DNA of 64,000 nucleotides from Mytilus edulis (lineage: Eukaryota; Mollusca; Bivalvia; Mytilida; Mytilidae), in contig NC_092352.1 of NCBI RefSeq assembly GCF_963676685.1, forward strand, positions 28,663,117 through 28,727,116, read 5' to 3'. The number at the start of each line of letters is the position of its first letter. The first letter of the stretch is position 1. This document shows, piece after piece, positions 1 through 10,824 of the stretch. The notes beneath the pieces are model-generated. The model saw only the letters and a list, made by a program, of their open reading frames with translations. It had not been told where the DNA came from and made no database searches. Made by a program: the position numbers and the translations under genes.

Positions 1-30
1 CTAAATGACTGGTAGAACAAATTTTCTTAC

Positions 31-3000
31 CTCTAATTTCAAAGTAGCAACTTTTTCAAGGGTACCACAAAATATCTTTATTGCTCTAGGTCTTGAGGTC
101 AATTGTTTTCTTATTGTTTGTGTGGTCTGTCTAATCTTTTCTGGTTCTTCATCCAAAGGAACAAGTAAATACAAAGGAAGGCTAACCACAGTTTTCAACC
201 ATCCCAAATGCTCAGACCATATACTTAAAAAGAAATGGTATAGGATTAACATGCAATATAAATCATATTTTTATAAGGTTTCTATGTGTAGGTACCAGAG
301 TAAAGACAAAAACATGTCTAAAGAACATCCCCTCTAAAAATAAATTGATGAAATAAGGACTACCTAATCATGACAATGCATTTATCTTGAATGCTTATTA
401 TACAGGATAAATAGATGAAAGAGACCTATTGTTTATGACAATTATCTGAGATCGGATAAATTGATATATACCGGTACATTTGTATTAGAAAGTGATCAAC
501 TGCTCATTATTTCTGTTTATTAGGTTTTCTTACATTTTCTTATCTGCTTTTAATCAAGTAAGCATAGTGAAGAAGTTAAACACCCAATTTAAGATTGTAT
601 TTGGGTCTTCATTCTTATAATAGCAAGTACCATGAAGAACTAATAATTATCACAACTGTACAAAAATTTCCTCAATATTTTTTAATTGAAATCTACTTTT
701 GTTTAAAATACAATGTAAATTCCAGAACCATCTTACCCAAAGTTCACCATTCTAGAACAAGCTTCTTGTCCCATTGTTATATCATTCTCAATGAGTATAT
801 CTATGCTATTCATCATTTGGATTCCAAATTCTCTCAAGGCTTGACCTTCAAATCTAGAAGTAAATTGAACAGAATTAGAGTGTTAAAATAACATGTATAT
901 TATTACATAGTACATGTATCTACCAATGTTAACCTAAAGAATCACTATTAAACCACAAGTAGAACAGAAACTTATTGCCCTTCTGGAGGGGGACACCTGA
1001 ATTCATCCCAGGCTTTTTTGCGGTTAAATCTTTTGTTTACTATATAGTGTATTGTGAAGTGCAGTTTGTCTTTTGTTTTTTGTTTATTTTAGGTGTTACA
1101 AGTCCTTATTTTATAAATGATTTTCAATTGTCCAATTGTTATTTTCTTCCTAGATAACAATGTTTGATATGAAACGATTACAGTGTATTCTATCATACAC
1201 ACTTTTTGTAAACAAACAAACACTTAAACAAACCATTAAATATTCATATCTAAGATGTAAATCCAAAAGCAAAATCTCTTATTGTATTTAACTTGCCTTT
1301 GAGCTGCAACAAGCAAACATTGCAGACATCCATCAAATATACTTCCATTTGATGACATCAAAATCTTAAAAAGCTTTTCAGTCAAATCTGGAAATCTTTT
1401 GAGCATCCATGTTCTCCAGTGTTCCAAAGTTATGACTTCCTTCATGATATCAAAACAAATTGAGGAAAATTCCGAACTGTCTTGTTGGTCATTGTCAGCT
1501 TTTCTACATATCTCACAATAAATTCTTTCCAGAAATTCAGTAAGATGTTCTCCCAAATCCTCAGAATGTTTTGAGAAATAGAAAATAACAAACTGCACAG
1601 CAGATTTTGTAAGAAACAGACTATTTTTCTGCTGAAATATCTCAACTGTTACTGACATTAAGTCTACAATGAAAAAAATATTCAATTTTGTTTGTTTAAG
1701 TCAATGTTAAATTCAAACATTTAATTCTTTTACTCAAATTCTAAATAAAGAATACATATATATATGAAGACAGAAAACTGCATGGCTTAGCATTGACCTA
1801 ATTATCCTTGTATGGATAAGTATAATAAAACATAATTCATTATGGTAAGTCAATTGCATACGAGTTATAATTTATAAACACATCTTTTGATACCATTGCA
1901 CTAATATTATATAACTTTTTACAGTTTAATGTGTCCATGTGATAGATCTGTGATATAGAAGGCAAACACCTACATCATTTGGTATCTGGTGGTAAGTTGT
2001 TTCATTGGTTACATTGTGCTACCTCTCCTTGTTTTATATATGTATTTATTCACAAGAAATGCTCACACATGTTATTTTCCATCTGTATCAGCTAAGACAG
2101 AAGACAGAAAAAAATCCATTCCTATGGACAAAGAAGACCTCAAACAGCATTTTTTTTGGTTGATTTCAAAAGAATATTGGTTTTAATTCCAGTAAGTTTA
2201 ATGATAGCTTAAACTTTAGTATATTGTATATGCAGAAATTGAGTTAATTCTTTTTATTGAAATTAGTTAATATTACCTTTTAAGGACTGTATCATATACA
2301 AAGGAAGAGTTTTCAAAACTTTATAAAAAGCTTCACCAACTGCCGGTGCTGCAACAAGATCATGTGACAGTGCTGTCTGTAGAACATTAATCACATGACT
2401 TTCATACAAAGCATTCAGTTTGGTCTGGGAACCAAGTATACTTGCCACATGAATGCCAAACACAAACACTGCTGTAGATGTTGTTCTCTCAGGGATAAGC
2501 TTTAGAAAGTTTTGTATACTGCAGTCTTCAACATCTTTCACATGATCCACTGAAAAATTTACAAAAATATGTAGCAAAGTTATTCTAATATAAAGATACT
2601 TAAATATTTACTGCCATGATAGAACTTTTTAAGATTCTGTGTATTCACAAATTTTACACAAAAAAAATGATTTTATGAAAAATGACTATCATTTTTATTT
2701 TAATTTTATCATGTATTTATTTTGCAACAAACAATAAAATAGGTCTTGTTTACATGTAATTTGAGTACATACATAGAAGTAAGTCAAATTGAAACATATT
2801 GTCAGAAGAAAGATTAACTTCACAGAAAATTAAGGAAGTTCTCATACTGTTAATCATAATTGCATGCTGTGTGAGTCATAAAATATTGGTCAAAAGATTG
2901 AAAACCCTTATTTGATCATTATTTTCACAATTCATTTCTAACTGATCATATGTATGAAGTTTCAAGTTGCTGCGACTACAATGTCATGATAAACAACCTT

Positions 3001-6000
3001 ACACCACTGCCCCAAGTAAAGGGAGGTTTAGGATTCCGCTTACATGTTTAACCACGCTTAATTTTGGATGTATGCGCCTGTCCCTAGTCAGGAGGCTGTT
3101 ATTCAGTGGTTGTCGTTGGTGTGTTAAATATTTGTTTATCGTTCATTATTTTGAATATTATTTAGGCTGTTTGTTTTCTTGTTTGAATTGTTTTACATTT
3201 GTGATGTTAGGGCCTTTTATAGCTGACAGCTTTGTTCATTGTTGAAGGCAGTACGATGACATAAAGCTGTTAATTACTGTGACACTTGATCTCTTGTGGA
3301 GAGTTGTCTCATTTACAATCATACCACATCATCTTTTTTTTGTTATATTAAACAAAACTTTTAACCTGATAAGTGATGGAATAAAACACACACACGTCCC
3401 AGAAAAACAATATGCCAACCGGCAGGTCATTTAAGAGAGCACCCATATATATCAGTCATATCATAAATATCTTATTATTTTTCTCTTCTGAAAATATATT
3501 TACTGTATATTATTCAAAGGGAAGTAATCATTGTACTTTTTTGTATTATGGTAAGAATTGAGTTATTTAATGAAACATTTAAATTGTGATGTTGGTGTAC
3601 ATCAAAAAGACAGCAACCCTAACAAGATAATCAAAGTGCTTGTAAGCATTGAATAGTAAAAATGGCCTTAAATTATCAGCGGGAAGTGATGGTATACCGG
3701 TAAAGCATAATTTAATTTTTTTTCAGTGTAATTTGATACCCCAGAGCTCCAGATAAGCTGCGTATTTGCGTGATCACGCAATACAAACAATAAAAAACCC
3801 AATGCAATTGCCCATTGCAGGGTTCAATAACCCAATTAATTCAAAGGAAAACCCAATTATATGCCCAAACCATGAGTTCTCAACCCTTTAATTGGCTACT
3901 GTTTGCGTTATTTACCCTTATCTGTTTACAGTCGTCGCGTAAATCTATGTTTATAATATTTATAATTGGAAATTTCCTTTCGTTCTAAAAATAGATCCCT
4001 GCATCAAGTAGCTGAAATGGGTCCCTGTTGGAGTTTTCCGTTGCTCAATAGGTACACGTGTTTTTGAAAACATTTCGGTCTTCTCTGCGTTTATCCAATT
4101 AGCGTGTGTCATTTAGTCATGTTTCTTTGCATTGCTCGAGACTTATCATAACATACATTGAAATAAAACGAAAGTGAATGTCCGGTAAAAATATTAAATA
4201 GAAGCATGTTTTCTGCTTCTTTTGAAAAGCTGAGATAAAGTAATGATAACAAGACTCAGACAGTGTTGTAGGAAGCGTCCATCGAAAGCACGGGCGTGTG
4301 TGCGTACCTTCTAATGAGAACATTGCTAATAAACACGGGGTTTCGTCAAAAACGAAATCAGTTGGAAAAAGTGAAAGGCTATGGCAAGCCGTTCTCGTCA
4401 AAACTATGTTTAAACCATTTTTCGAAAAATTTACACACTGAGAATTACAACAAAGCACACTGAGATTTGAAAACTTCAAAACGCACACTGAGAATTGAAA
4501 ATTACACACTGAGAATTGAAAATTACACACTGAGAATTAAAAATTACACACTGAGATTTCATAAAGACGCACTGAGATTACAAAAATGAAAAATGCACAC
4601 TGAGAATTGAAAATTACACACTGAGATTTCAAAAAGACACACTGAGAATAAATAAACTGAAAACACACACTGAGAATTTGAAATTACACACTGAGAATCT
4701 AAAATTACACACTGAGAATTTAAAATTACACACTGAGATTTGTGCGCACTTTTTATGCGCACATATCTAATTAGCATACTTAATCTGAATCTATTACAAG
4801 CTTAAAACAACAAGGGGACAGAACTCGTTAGTCCTTCGATTTGGTTCCAAATTATTAATAAAAAAACCTTTAGAAATACAAGAACAAGAAAAATACCCAC
4901 TTACTCTTATTACAAAATATAACCAAATGGTGAAAAACTTTATTAAAATTATAAGAAAACATTGGAACAATCTGCAAAAGAATACAGTGAAATTTTTACT
5001 CAAGTGTCTATTATAGCATATAAACGTAACAAAAATATAAAAGATTAACTAGCGAAATCAGGGAAACAGTCGGAAGACTTTTGAAAAGGGACAGATGTTT
5101 AATTACTGGTAGTAATGATCTGAATTATAGGCAACAAATTTATGAATATGAGCGATGTTAAGTCTTGAAATTTATTACGAATGTTGGTTGAAGGAATCGC
5201 ATTTCATTATAATGACAAGAGTTCTTGAGATCAAGATATTAATCTGTTGAATTATTCATCGCATGAATATTCATTAGTAATTTGCATATCAATCTCAGTG
5301 TGTATTTTTGAAATCTCAGTGTGTAATTAACAATTCTCAGTGTGTGTTTTTCAATTTATTTCATCTCAGTGTGTCTTTTTAAAATCTCAGTGTGTAATTT
5401 TGAATTCTCAGTGCGTGTTTTTTATTTTTTTAAATCTCAGTGTGTAATTTCGATTTCTCAGTGTGTTATTTTAGGTTTTTAAATCTCAGTGTGTATTTTT
5501 GTCTAAAAAAAGTGTTTAAACATAGTTTTGACGAGAACGGCTTGCCATAAAAGGCCAAATCAATTATGACATGATAAAGCATGAGAAACCAAAAGTTCTA
5601 ATAAAAGACAACTAAACCTAGATTTATATAAATTGAATAAACCAAAATCATTCAAGTATAATTAGAGTTTATGTAATATTTTTTTTTCTTCATTTTACGG
5701 TTAATTAATGAATACACACACAGGCACTGGTCTCCGAATTTATTATATAAAGGTGTAAGACGAGTGCCTGTGAATACTTATATCCGTTTTTGTGAGAAAA
5801 TACAAAACTGGCAGAAGGTTTGGAACGGGCCACAAATTAAACCTAAAATTGCTCCTCAGTGAATAAACCAAATAAAACAGCTAGCAAATAACCCTAACCC
5901 TAACCCTAAACCAAATAAAACAGCTAAACAAAGAAAGAACATATTTAAGATGGAAAAAAATCTGGGGTTGATATTGCCTAAATATTCAATATTGTGTTGA

Positions 6001-9000
6001 TGAAAAAACCCAATACATTCAGGAGCTTGGTGGTGAAAAACCCAATTTGATATTAACATGAGGGGTGAATTGGAATTGATAATGCAATTAAAAAACTTTA
6101 TCACCCAATTATGTAAGAAAATGGTGGGTAAAAAACCCAATTTGTGAATTCTTATCTGGAGCTCTGATACCCCATGATTTTTATTTTATAAAAAGTACTT
6201 AAATCATGTTTTGTGATTCTGGGCACACCAAAGTCCACATTGTATGTAGAAAAAAATGTTTAAGTTCATATCATGTATGTAGTAATGTGAAATTGTGATT
6301 TAATCAAATAAAAAGTGGGTCATGCCACAAAGACTAAAAGTTAACAATGCCACACCACTTCCAGTAAACATGATATCATTCCAATTTCCTCACAGGGTTG
6401 CAAGATTTTTTAAATCTATATATATGTTACAATTCAGCATAAACTTTTAATTAAACAGAGTCCAATTTTTTTCTCAGAAAATTGGACAATTCTATTTCAC
6501 TTCATGTTCTGACATGCCACGAAAACTGGAGTTTTAATACCAAATCAAATCAAATCAAATCCAATCAAATAATTTTATTGGTGTAAATTCCTATACAGAA
6601 ATGATACCAGCTGACATTTACAAAATACAAATACAAAAAAATAAACAAACAAACAAACAAACAAACAAACAAAAAAACAACCAAACATATTTTCTCAATG
6701 ATCATGATAAGAGATACATATTTTATATTTACATTGCGTGGAGGTGTTATTCATACAATATTATTAATTCAAGCTGTTACAATCAGCTTTAATACTATAA
6801 AAGCTCTTAACAACATTATGTTTGCTTTAAATGAATGTTCAAATCATACATATCACTTATTCCAGCTAATACCAGACTGGTACCTGTGCAATCCTAGACA
6901 AAGAAAGATAACACCAATTTTTAAAAGATGATTTTAACAATGACATCATTGATATTTTTAGAACACATATAAGATTCTTGCACCTTGCAAAAGTAATAAC
7001 CTTGGAAGATTTGGAATTCAATTATTTTGGATATCAAGTCAGTACCATAGATTTTTTATTGCATTTCATGCAATGTTTGGTGTTACATTTTGTAGTACTT
7101 TTATATGAAATGTTGTATGCACTTTAAACAATATCTGTTTTGTTTTGTAATTGTATACAAACTTTTTTCTGTAGTTATAGACAAGTCAGAGGTCCAGCTA
7201 TGTCTTGAAATTAATTAAGATAATGCAATATTTCTGAACATTTTTTAACAAACTAGTTGAACAAACAACTACAAAAAGAAATAAGAAAGTAAGTAAGTAA
7301 ATAGTTTATTATAGTGTAACTTTCTAATATAAAACATCATAAGTACTATAAAAATCTTTAAACCATAGGCATACTAGATCCCTGTCATTAAGATATATGA
7401 GACACTTACAGCCTTTTCAAAATAAAAATGCATACTAGAATATAAAATAAATATTAAATAATAGTAATTATATACATTTTGTACATGTCATGAAAAGAAC
7501 TTAAAAAAGGGACTGCACAACCACTCCATTGGACATGCAAATATACAGAAATCACCTAGAAGTTCTTAAAATTCTTCTTCAAGTTCTATTTTGGACATGT
7601 GGAAACTAGCTCTTTGAGAAAGTTGCCTTGCCTTGTTAGGATGCGTTCCATCTCCTCGAGTCTGGTGTTGCTGAGTTGAAGCTGTTTCTCAATTGCTTGT
7701 AGAGACTGTTTGAGTAAAAATGCCTGCTGCTCCTCGTGTGTTGGTGTTGTTTGTGTTGACGTTGTTACAAACATTGGTGGCTGTGTTGCTGACTTAGTTG
7801 TTGGTGATGGTGGTGTTAGAGCAGATAGATGAGGTGAAAGTTCAGGTGTAACTGATGGTGACATGTAACGGAACAGGTTATTGATATCCTCTCCAGTGCT
7901 CAACTCAATGGCTAATGTAGCAGTTCTGATAGCCATAATGATTACATGTATGATGATTGATGAAAATTTTAGTTATATTTATATCATAAATCTCATTAAT
8001 GAAAACAACTCAAGTAAAATAAACATTCTTTGAGGACAAAATAAACAATCCTTGAGAAAAAAAAAACATTCTTTGAAATCAGAATGTAAGTATGAGTAAT
8101 TATCTTTTCAGAACAACAAACAGTTCACAGCTTGTGTGCATTTTCTTTGATCTAATTTTACTATTATTCTATACTCATTTTCCAATTTCAAAAATTGAAA
8201 GTTAATTATTTATCATTTTAAGATAATATATATGTAACACATTGTTTTATAACCCATATATGGAAATTGTTATTAGGTACTATGTTTGATATACACCGGT
8301 GACAAAACCTATGTAATCTATTTATGGGGGTCTGAATGATGGTCCTTCAGTTTTGTATTCTTTAAAATTGTATTCCGTTTTTCTCTATTCTTTTAACTTT
8401 GAGTCCATTTTTCTCTATTCTTTTAACTTTGAGTCCATTATTCTCTATTCTATTAACTTTGAGTCCATTATTCTCTATTCTTTTAACTTTGAGTCCATTA
8501 TTCTCTATCAGTTCTCTTTTGTTTTGTCCATTTTCTCTTTTCTTTATATATTTTGCCCTTTGTTCTCACAGAAATCCCCATCCACCTAAACCATCCACAG
8601 GTTCCACAGTTGACAAAATGATCAGTAAATCAATAAATTGAGATATTGTTATTTTTTTCAATTTAAATATTATACATAGGAAGTATCTTTTTCTAATTTA
8701 ATACTTGATGTTTTAAGTCTATAGTATCAAATACGTTAAAACAATTTTTAAAGATTAAGACTCATTTTCAGGTTTAATATGTAATCATTTAATTAAGAAG
8801 TATACTGAAGTAATTAGATTAATGGAAGCCTTTTATGTTAAGATGAAAGGTAATTAAAATCTTTTAAAATAAAATTTAAATATCTTAATTACCTTCAATT
8901 AATATGTATAAAAGATAGAGAGAAAACAATCAATTTAGATTCCGGAGTAAAATATCTACATTCAATCATTAGTTTAATATCTTAATCAGTGGCAGATCCA

Positions 9001-10473
9001 GAACTTTTCATAAAGGAGGCACCCTAACTGACACAAGGGGGGACCCACGCCAGTTTGTTTAGTGATTCCCTTTATCATTGTAAATAATCAACTAAATTTT
9101 TCCCAAGAAAGGGGGCCCCAGGCCCCCTTGATCCGCTTGTGTTGATTAAATTATACTTATTTGTGTATCCTTTTTTATGCATCTTTAATCAATATGAAAT
9201 ATTCTTTTACAAAAACCTTATTTGGTATCACACCGTTTGCATTTCCAACTTTCTTTCTCACGATTCAGTTGACATGTGTATTAATTTGATCAAATTATGG
9301 GCTACATGAGTTACCTTATAACGCAAGTCCATTCTAGGTCAATTTCCCATGCAATACACATGTCATGCTAGGGATACATTTAAATACTTGAAAGTACAAA
9401 AGAAGTTCTCACCAATGGTATCAAGTATGTTTGGAGAGAAAATGGGACCACAAACATTTGTAACAATTTCATACAATAGCAGTTCTAGTAGATGGCTCAA
9501 TATCTTTAATTGTTTTTACATAGGCGGTAATGGTAACGTTTTTTCCTGTAGCTCAGTCCATATCGTAAACTTGGATATGTATGATAGCTCGTTTCGAAGC
9601 TGTGACATTTTCACATATGTGGTTAAATTTTCGGGGTACGAAGTGAGATTACTTTTTCCGTAAATTAGCAAACCCCGAACATCCTTTTGTGATGCGGCTC
9701 CTTGTGGTAAAATATCCCCTTTTTAACACAATAAGTTCTTTGAAAATTTAATACTTTGAACACATTCAATAGCTCCATAGTTTTTACACATTTATTCTAT
9801 GTTCCTCTACTTTCCTAATCACCACAAATAATTAAGTTCGATCATTTGGCTACAGTCATGCTTCAGTGATTCCCTAAATAAGCAACCAAATTTTTCCCAC
9901 GAAAGGGGGGGCCCAGGATCCGCCTATGGCAAGCTACAGGAGATCTACCCAAGAAGATTTTCCAAGTCTCTCAAGTATTTTCACATGCATAATATATGTT
10001 TGACCATAAAAATTCAAATTTTCTATGAAATTTTAAAAAGTTAAAAATTTTAAAACGAGGAAGGACCACTAATTTTGCAGGCATATGACAAATAAAGACA
10101 GACACATATACTGATCATATAGTGGTTCAGTCAAACATTGTTGCTATGCTCAAGCCTTCTCTACCCTTGGTTAGAGACAGGTATACTACAGGGACTAAAG
10201 TATACTAGATATACTATTTGTCTCAGCCTATAGCTAATTGTCTGAGACAATTAGCCTTAGAATGATCTAGACTGCTAAGTGAAATAATAGTGAAGGCTGT
10301 AGACAACAAACTGTAAATTTCAATTGATCTTTTTTTGAAACTATGTATATCATACATTTCGTTCTCAACAGGTCTATTAGTTTGTTCAAACACGTATCAT
10401 CTTTAATTTGGGTACTTGAATTCAGTAAAACCTCAAGTACAAGTTTGACTTTTTCTTTCACATGGTCATCCAT
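31..10473 (-). CDS. BRAT1: BRAT1-like HEAT-repeat protein, 5' part only
   Basis: Coding exons in transcript order are 10356-10473 (start ATG at 10473), 2277-2549, 1297-1663 and 31-223. The gene continues beyond the left edge. Splice phases agree across the last three exons (phases 1, 2, 0 at their donors). The start fits BRAT1 best: the first Met is followed about 25 residues later by DDTCLNKLIDLL, matching the DDTCLEKLLDWF block near residue 24 of human BRAT1. Later exons are leucine-rich helical repeats as expected for HEAT/ARM arrays. The known role of the family is DNA-damage signalling through ATM and, with INTS11/INTS9, Integrator assembly. At least one exon between 2549 and 10356 is unresolved, because the human protein has about 80 residues there; a weak candidate is listed at 9413-9520. 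The donor at 1296 is GC rather than GT. Identity rests on remembered similarity and could be wrong. Confidence 0.66.
2960..3340 (+). repeat. Dispersed mussel repeat, family A
   Basis: About 380 bp ending in 'gttgtctcatttacaatcat' followed by accacatc and a T-run. Clear relatives lie at 44835-45110 and partly at 51417-51600. Its tail also occurs in reverse orientation at 17884-17945, 30575-30660 and 44620-44660, and forward near 52690-52745. No protein is encoded. The repeated tail with a T-run or A-run suggests a short mobile element. Confidence 0.7.
4380..5549. mobile_element. Nested inverted-repeat element with opposed CACACTGAGA arrays
   Basis: Perfect 36-bp terminal inverted repeats lie at 4380-4415 and 5514-5549 (starting TATGGCAAGCCGTTCTCGTC). 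A 6-bp direct repeat AAAGGC flanks the ends. Inside the left end are 14 copies of an ACTGAGA motif, usually CACACTGAGAATT or CACACTGAGATTT, spaced 20-29 bp (4433-4740). Inside the right end are 9 copies in the opposite orientation (5293-5490). The middle 500 bp is AT-rich with no coding frame. The layout resembles Foldback-type elements, whose subterminal repeats bind transposase. Confidence 0.75.
5889..5910. repeat. Short interstitial telomeric tract (CCCTAA)3
   Basis: Three CCCTAA units at 5892-5909 match the TTAGGG telomere repeat of molluscs. They are bracketed by two identical 19-bp copies of AAACCAAATAAAACAGCTA (5865-5883 and 5908-5926). This suggests insertion at a break rather than a chromosome end. 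Confidence 0.7.
6536..6720 (-). mobile_element. LINE/SINE 3' end with ATTTG tail, and AAAC microsatellite
   Basis: Read on the minus strand, this ends in CACCAATAAAATTATTTGAT followed by several ATTTG units (6540-6575). This is a polyadenylation signal plus short tandem tail, as in CR1/L2-like retroposons. An (AAAC)n microsatellite lies at 6640-6672. No coding remains. Confidence 0.5.
7586..7936 (-). CDS. Hypothetical 116-aa ORF, probably retroposon-associated
   Basis: A complete ATG-to-stop frame. Residues 25-70 are Ser/Thr/Pro-rich (TPPSPTTKSATQPP). Residues 70-112 are Gln/Leu/Glu-rich and could form a coiled coil (QAIEKQLQLSNTRLEEMERI). About 280 nt after the stop, the minus strand shows AATAAAC and then ACTT-type tail repeats (7283-7310), like the 3' end of a retroposed sequence. 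I do not recognise the family. It could be the end of a transposon ORF or a retrocopy. It lies inside an intron of the BRAT1-like gene. Confidence 0.35.
   Translation of the reverse strand: MAIRTATLAIELSTGEDINNLFRYMSPSVTPELSPHLSALTPPSPTTKSATQPPMFVTTSTQTTPTHEEQQAFLLKQSLQAIEKQLQLSNTRLEEMERILTRQGNFLKELVSTCPK
8381..8512 (+). repeat. 30-bp minisatellite
   Basis: TTCTCTATTC starts recur at 8381, 8411, 8441, 8471 and 8501, an exact 30-bp period. Units are nearly identical, including 'ttttaactttgagtccatt'. The period is a multiple of three, so two frames stay open by chance; I do not regard these as genes. Confidence 0.85.
8987..9141. mobile_element. Small MITE with CAGTGGC-GATCC ends
   Basis: The left end is CAGTGGCAGATCCAG and the right end reads as the complement of CACAAGCGGATC, with C/G-runs inside both ends. 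Partial relatives are at about 9862-9935 and 44248-44395. Ends of this kind occur in small hAT-like elements. Confidence 0.5.
9360..9720 (-). other. Unassigned open frame interrupted by one stop
   Basis: The minus strand stays open from 9720, reading for example KDVRGLLIYGKSNLTSYPEN and later LRNELSYISKFTIWTELQEK, to a TAA near 9522. It then stays open in the same frame to a stop near 9365. The plus strand is also open over 9349-9663. A long frame on both strands suggests either a decayed gene or a repeat of unusual composition. No family is recognised. Confidence 0.3.
9413..9520 (-). other. Possible second exon of the BRAT1-like gene
   Basis: The minus strand reads LSHLLELLLYEIVTNVCGPI and ends at a consensus donor (ATTG, then GTGAG) at 9413-9408. 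That donor leaves phase 1, which fits the exon starting at 2549. The hydrophobic spacing resembles the LLSHVLKV region of human BRAT1. Against this, the acceptor is poor, the phase does not fit the end of exon 1 (10356), and the same frame continues on both sides: upstream to 9720 across one TAA, and downstream to a stop near 9365. It may instead be repeat-derived. Confidence 0.28.
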
Positions 10474-10824
10474 TTCTTGGTAATGATAAATACCGAAAAC
10501 TTCCGAAAATGGCGCTAAATTTTCGGAATGATCCATAAAATTAGGGCATCTCAAAATGAAAAAAGAAATAAACACGTTTCTCAATGAGCCAGCAATTAAT
10601 TTAAAAATGATGCGATTAATGATTCTCAAATCATGATATGTTTTAATTTTCTTCAACTGAAATTTCTTGAAACCAATACAAATCTAAAAAATATGCAACG
10701 GTCGTAATAGAGTTATACATGTGTTCCATATTTTAGTAAGGGGGAATAACTACTAAAGTCACGTGACCCTTTCTTATTTCCAGCAGGCGAAAATACTCGC
10801 TGTTTTGCTGCTTTAATCACAAGA
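10474..10824. promoter_or_regulatory. Divergent promoter region between BRAT1-like and UQCRC2
   Basis: Only 351 bp separate the two opposed start codons, so both 5' UTRs and both core promoters must fit here or overlap. A perfect 10-bp palindrome GTCACGTGAC lies at 10758-10767, 58 bp upstream of the UQCRC2 ATG. This is the extended E-box bound by USF and TFEB/TFE3-type bHLH-ZIP factors. A YY1-like AAAATGGCG lies near 10507-10515, upstream of the BRAT1-like ATG. No TATA box is evident. Binding is inferred from motif only. Confidence 0.6.

Larger units (their letters stand above)
3743..6165. mobile_element. hAT-like element with 8-bp target duplication (2.4 kb)
   Basis: The ends are exact 15-bp inverted repeats (AGAGCTCCAGATAAG and its complement), flanked on both sides by the direct repeat GATACCCC (3735-3742 and 6166-6173). 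Eight-base target duplications are typical of hAT elements. No transposase frame was found, so it is non-autonomous. It hosts a second inverted-repeat element at 4380-5549 and a short telomeric tract at 5892-5909. Both subterminal parts contain repeated 'aacccaat' sequence. It lies in an intron of the BRAT1-like gene. Confidence 0.75.

Noticed and set aside
4433-5490. Regularly spaced short repeats resembling a CRISPR array
   Set aside because: The motif is only ~10-13 bp, spacing varies, the two blocks are inverted to each other inside terminal repeats, and the genome is animal.
5892-5909. Chromosome end
   Set aside because: Only three telomere units are present and they lie inside a transposable element within a gene intron.
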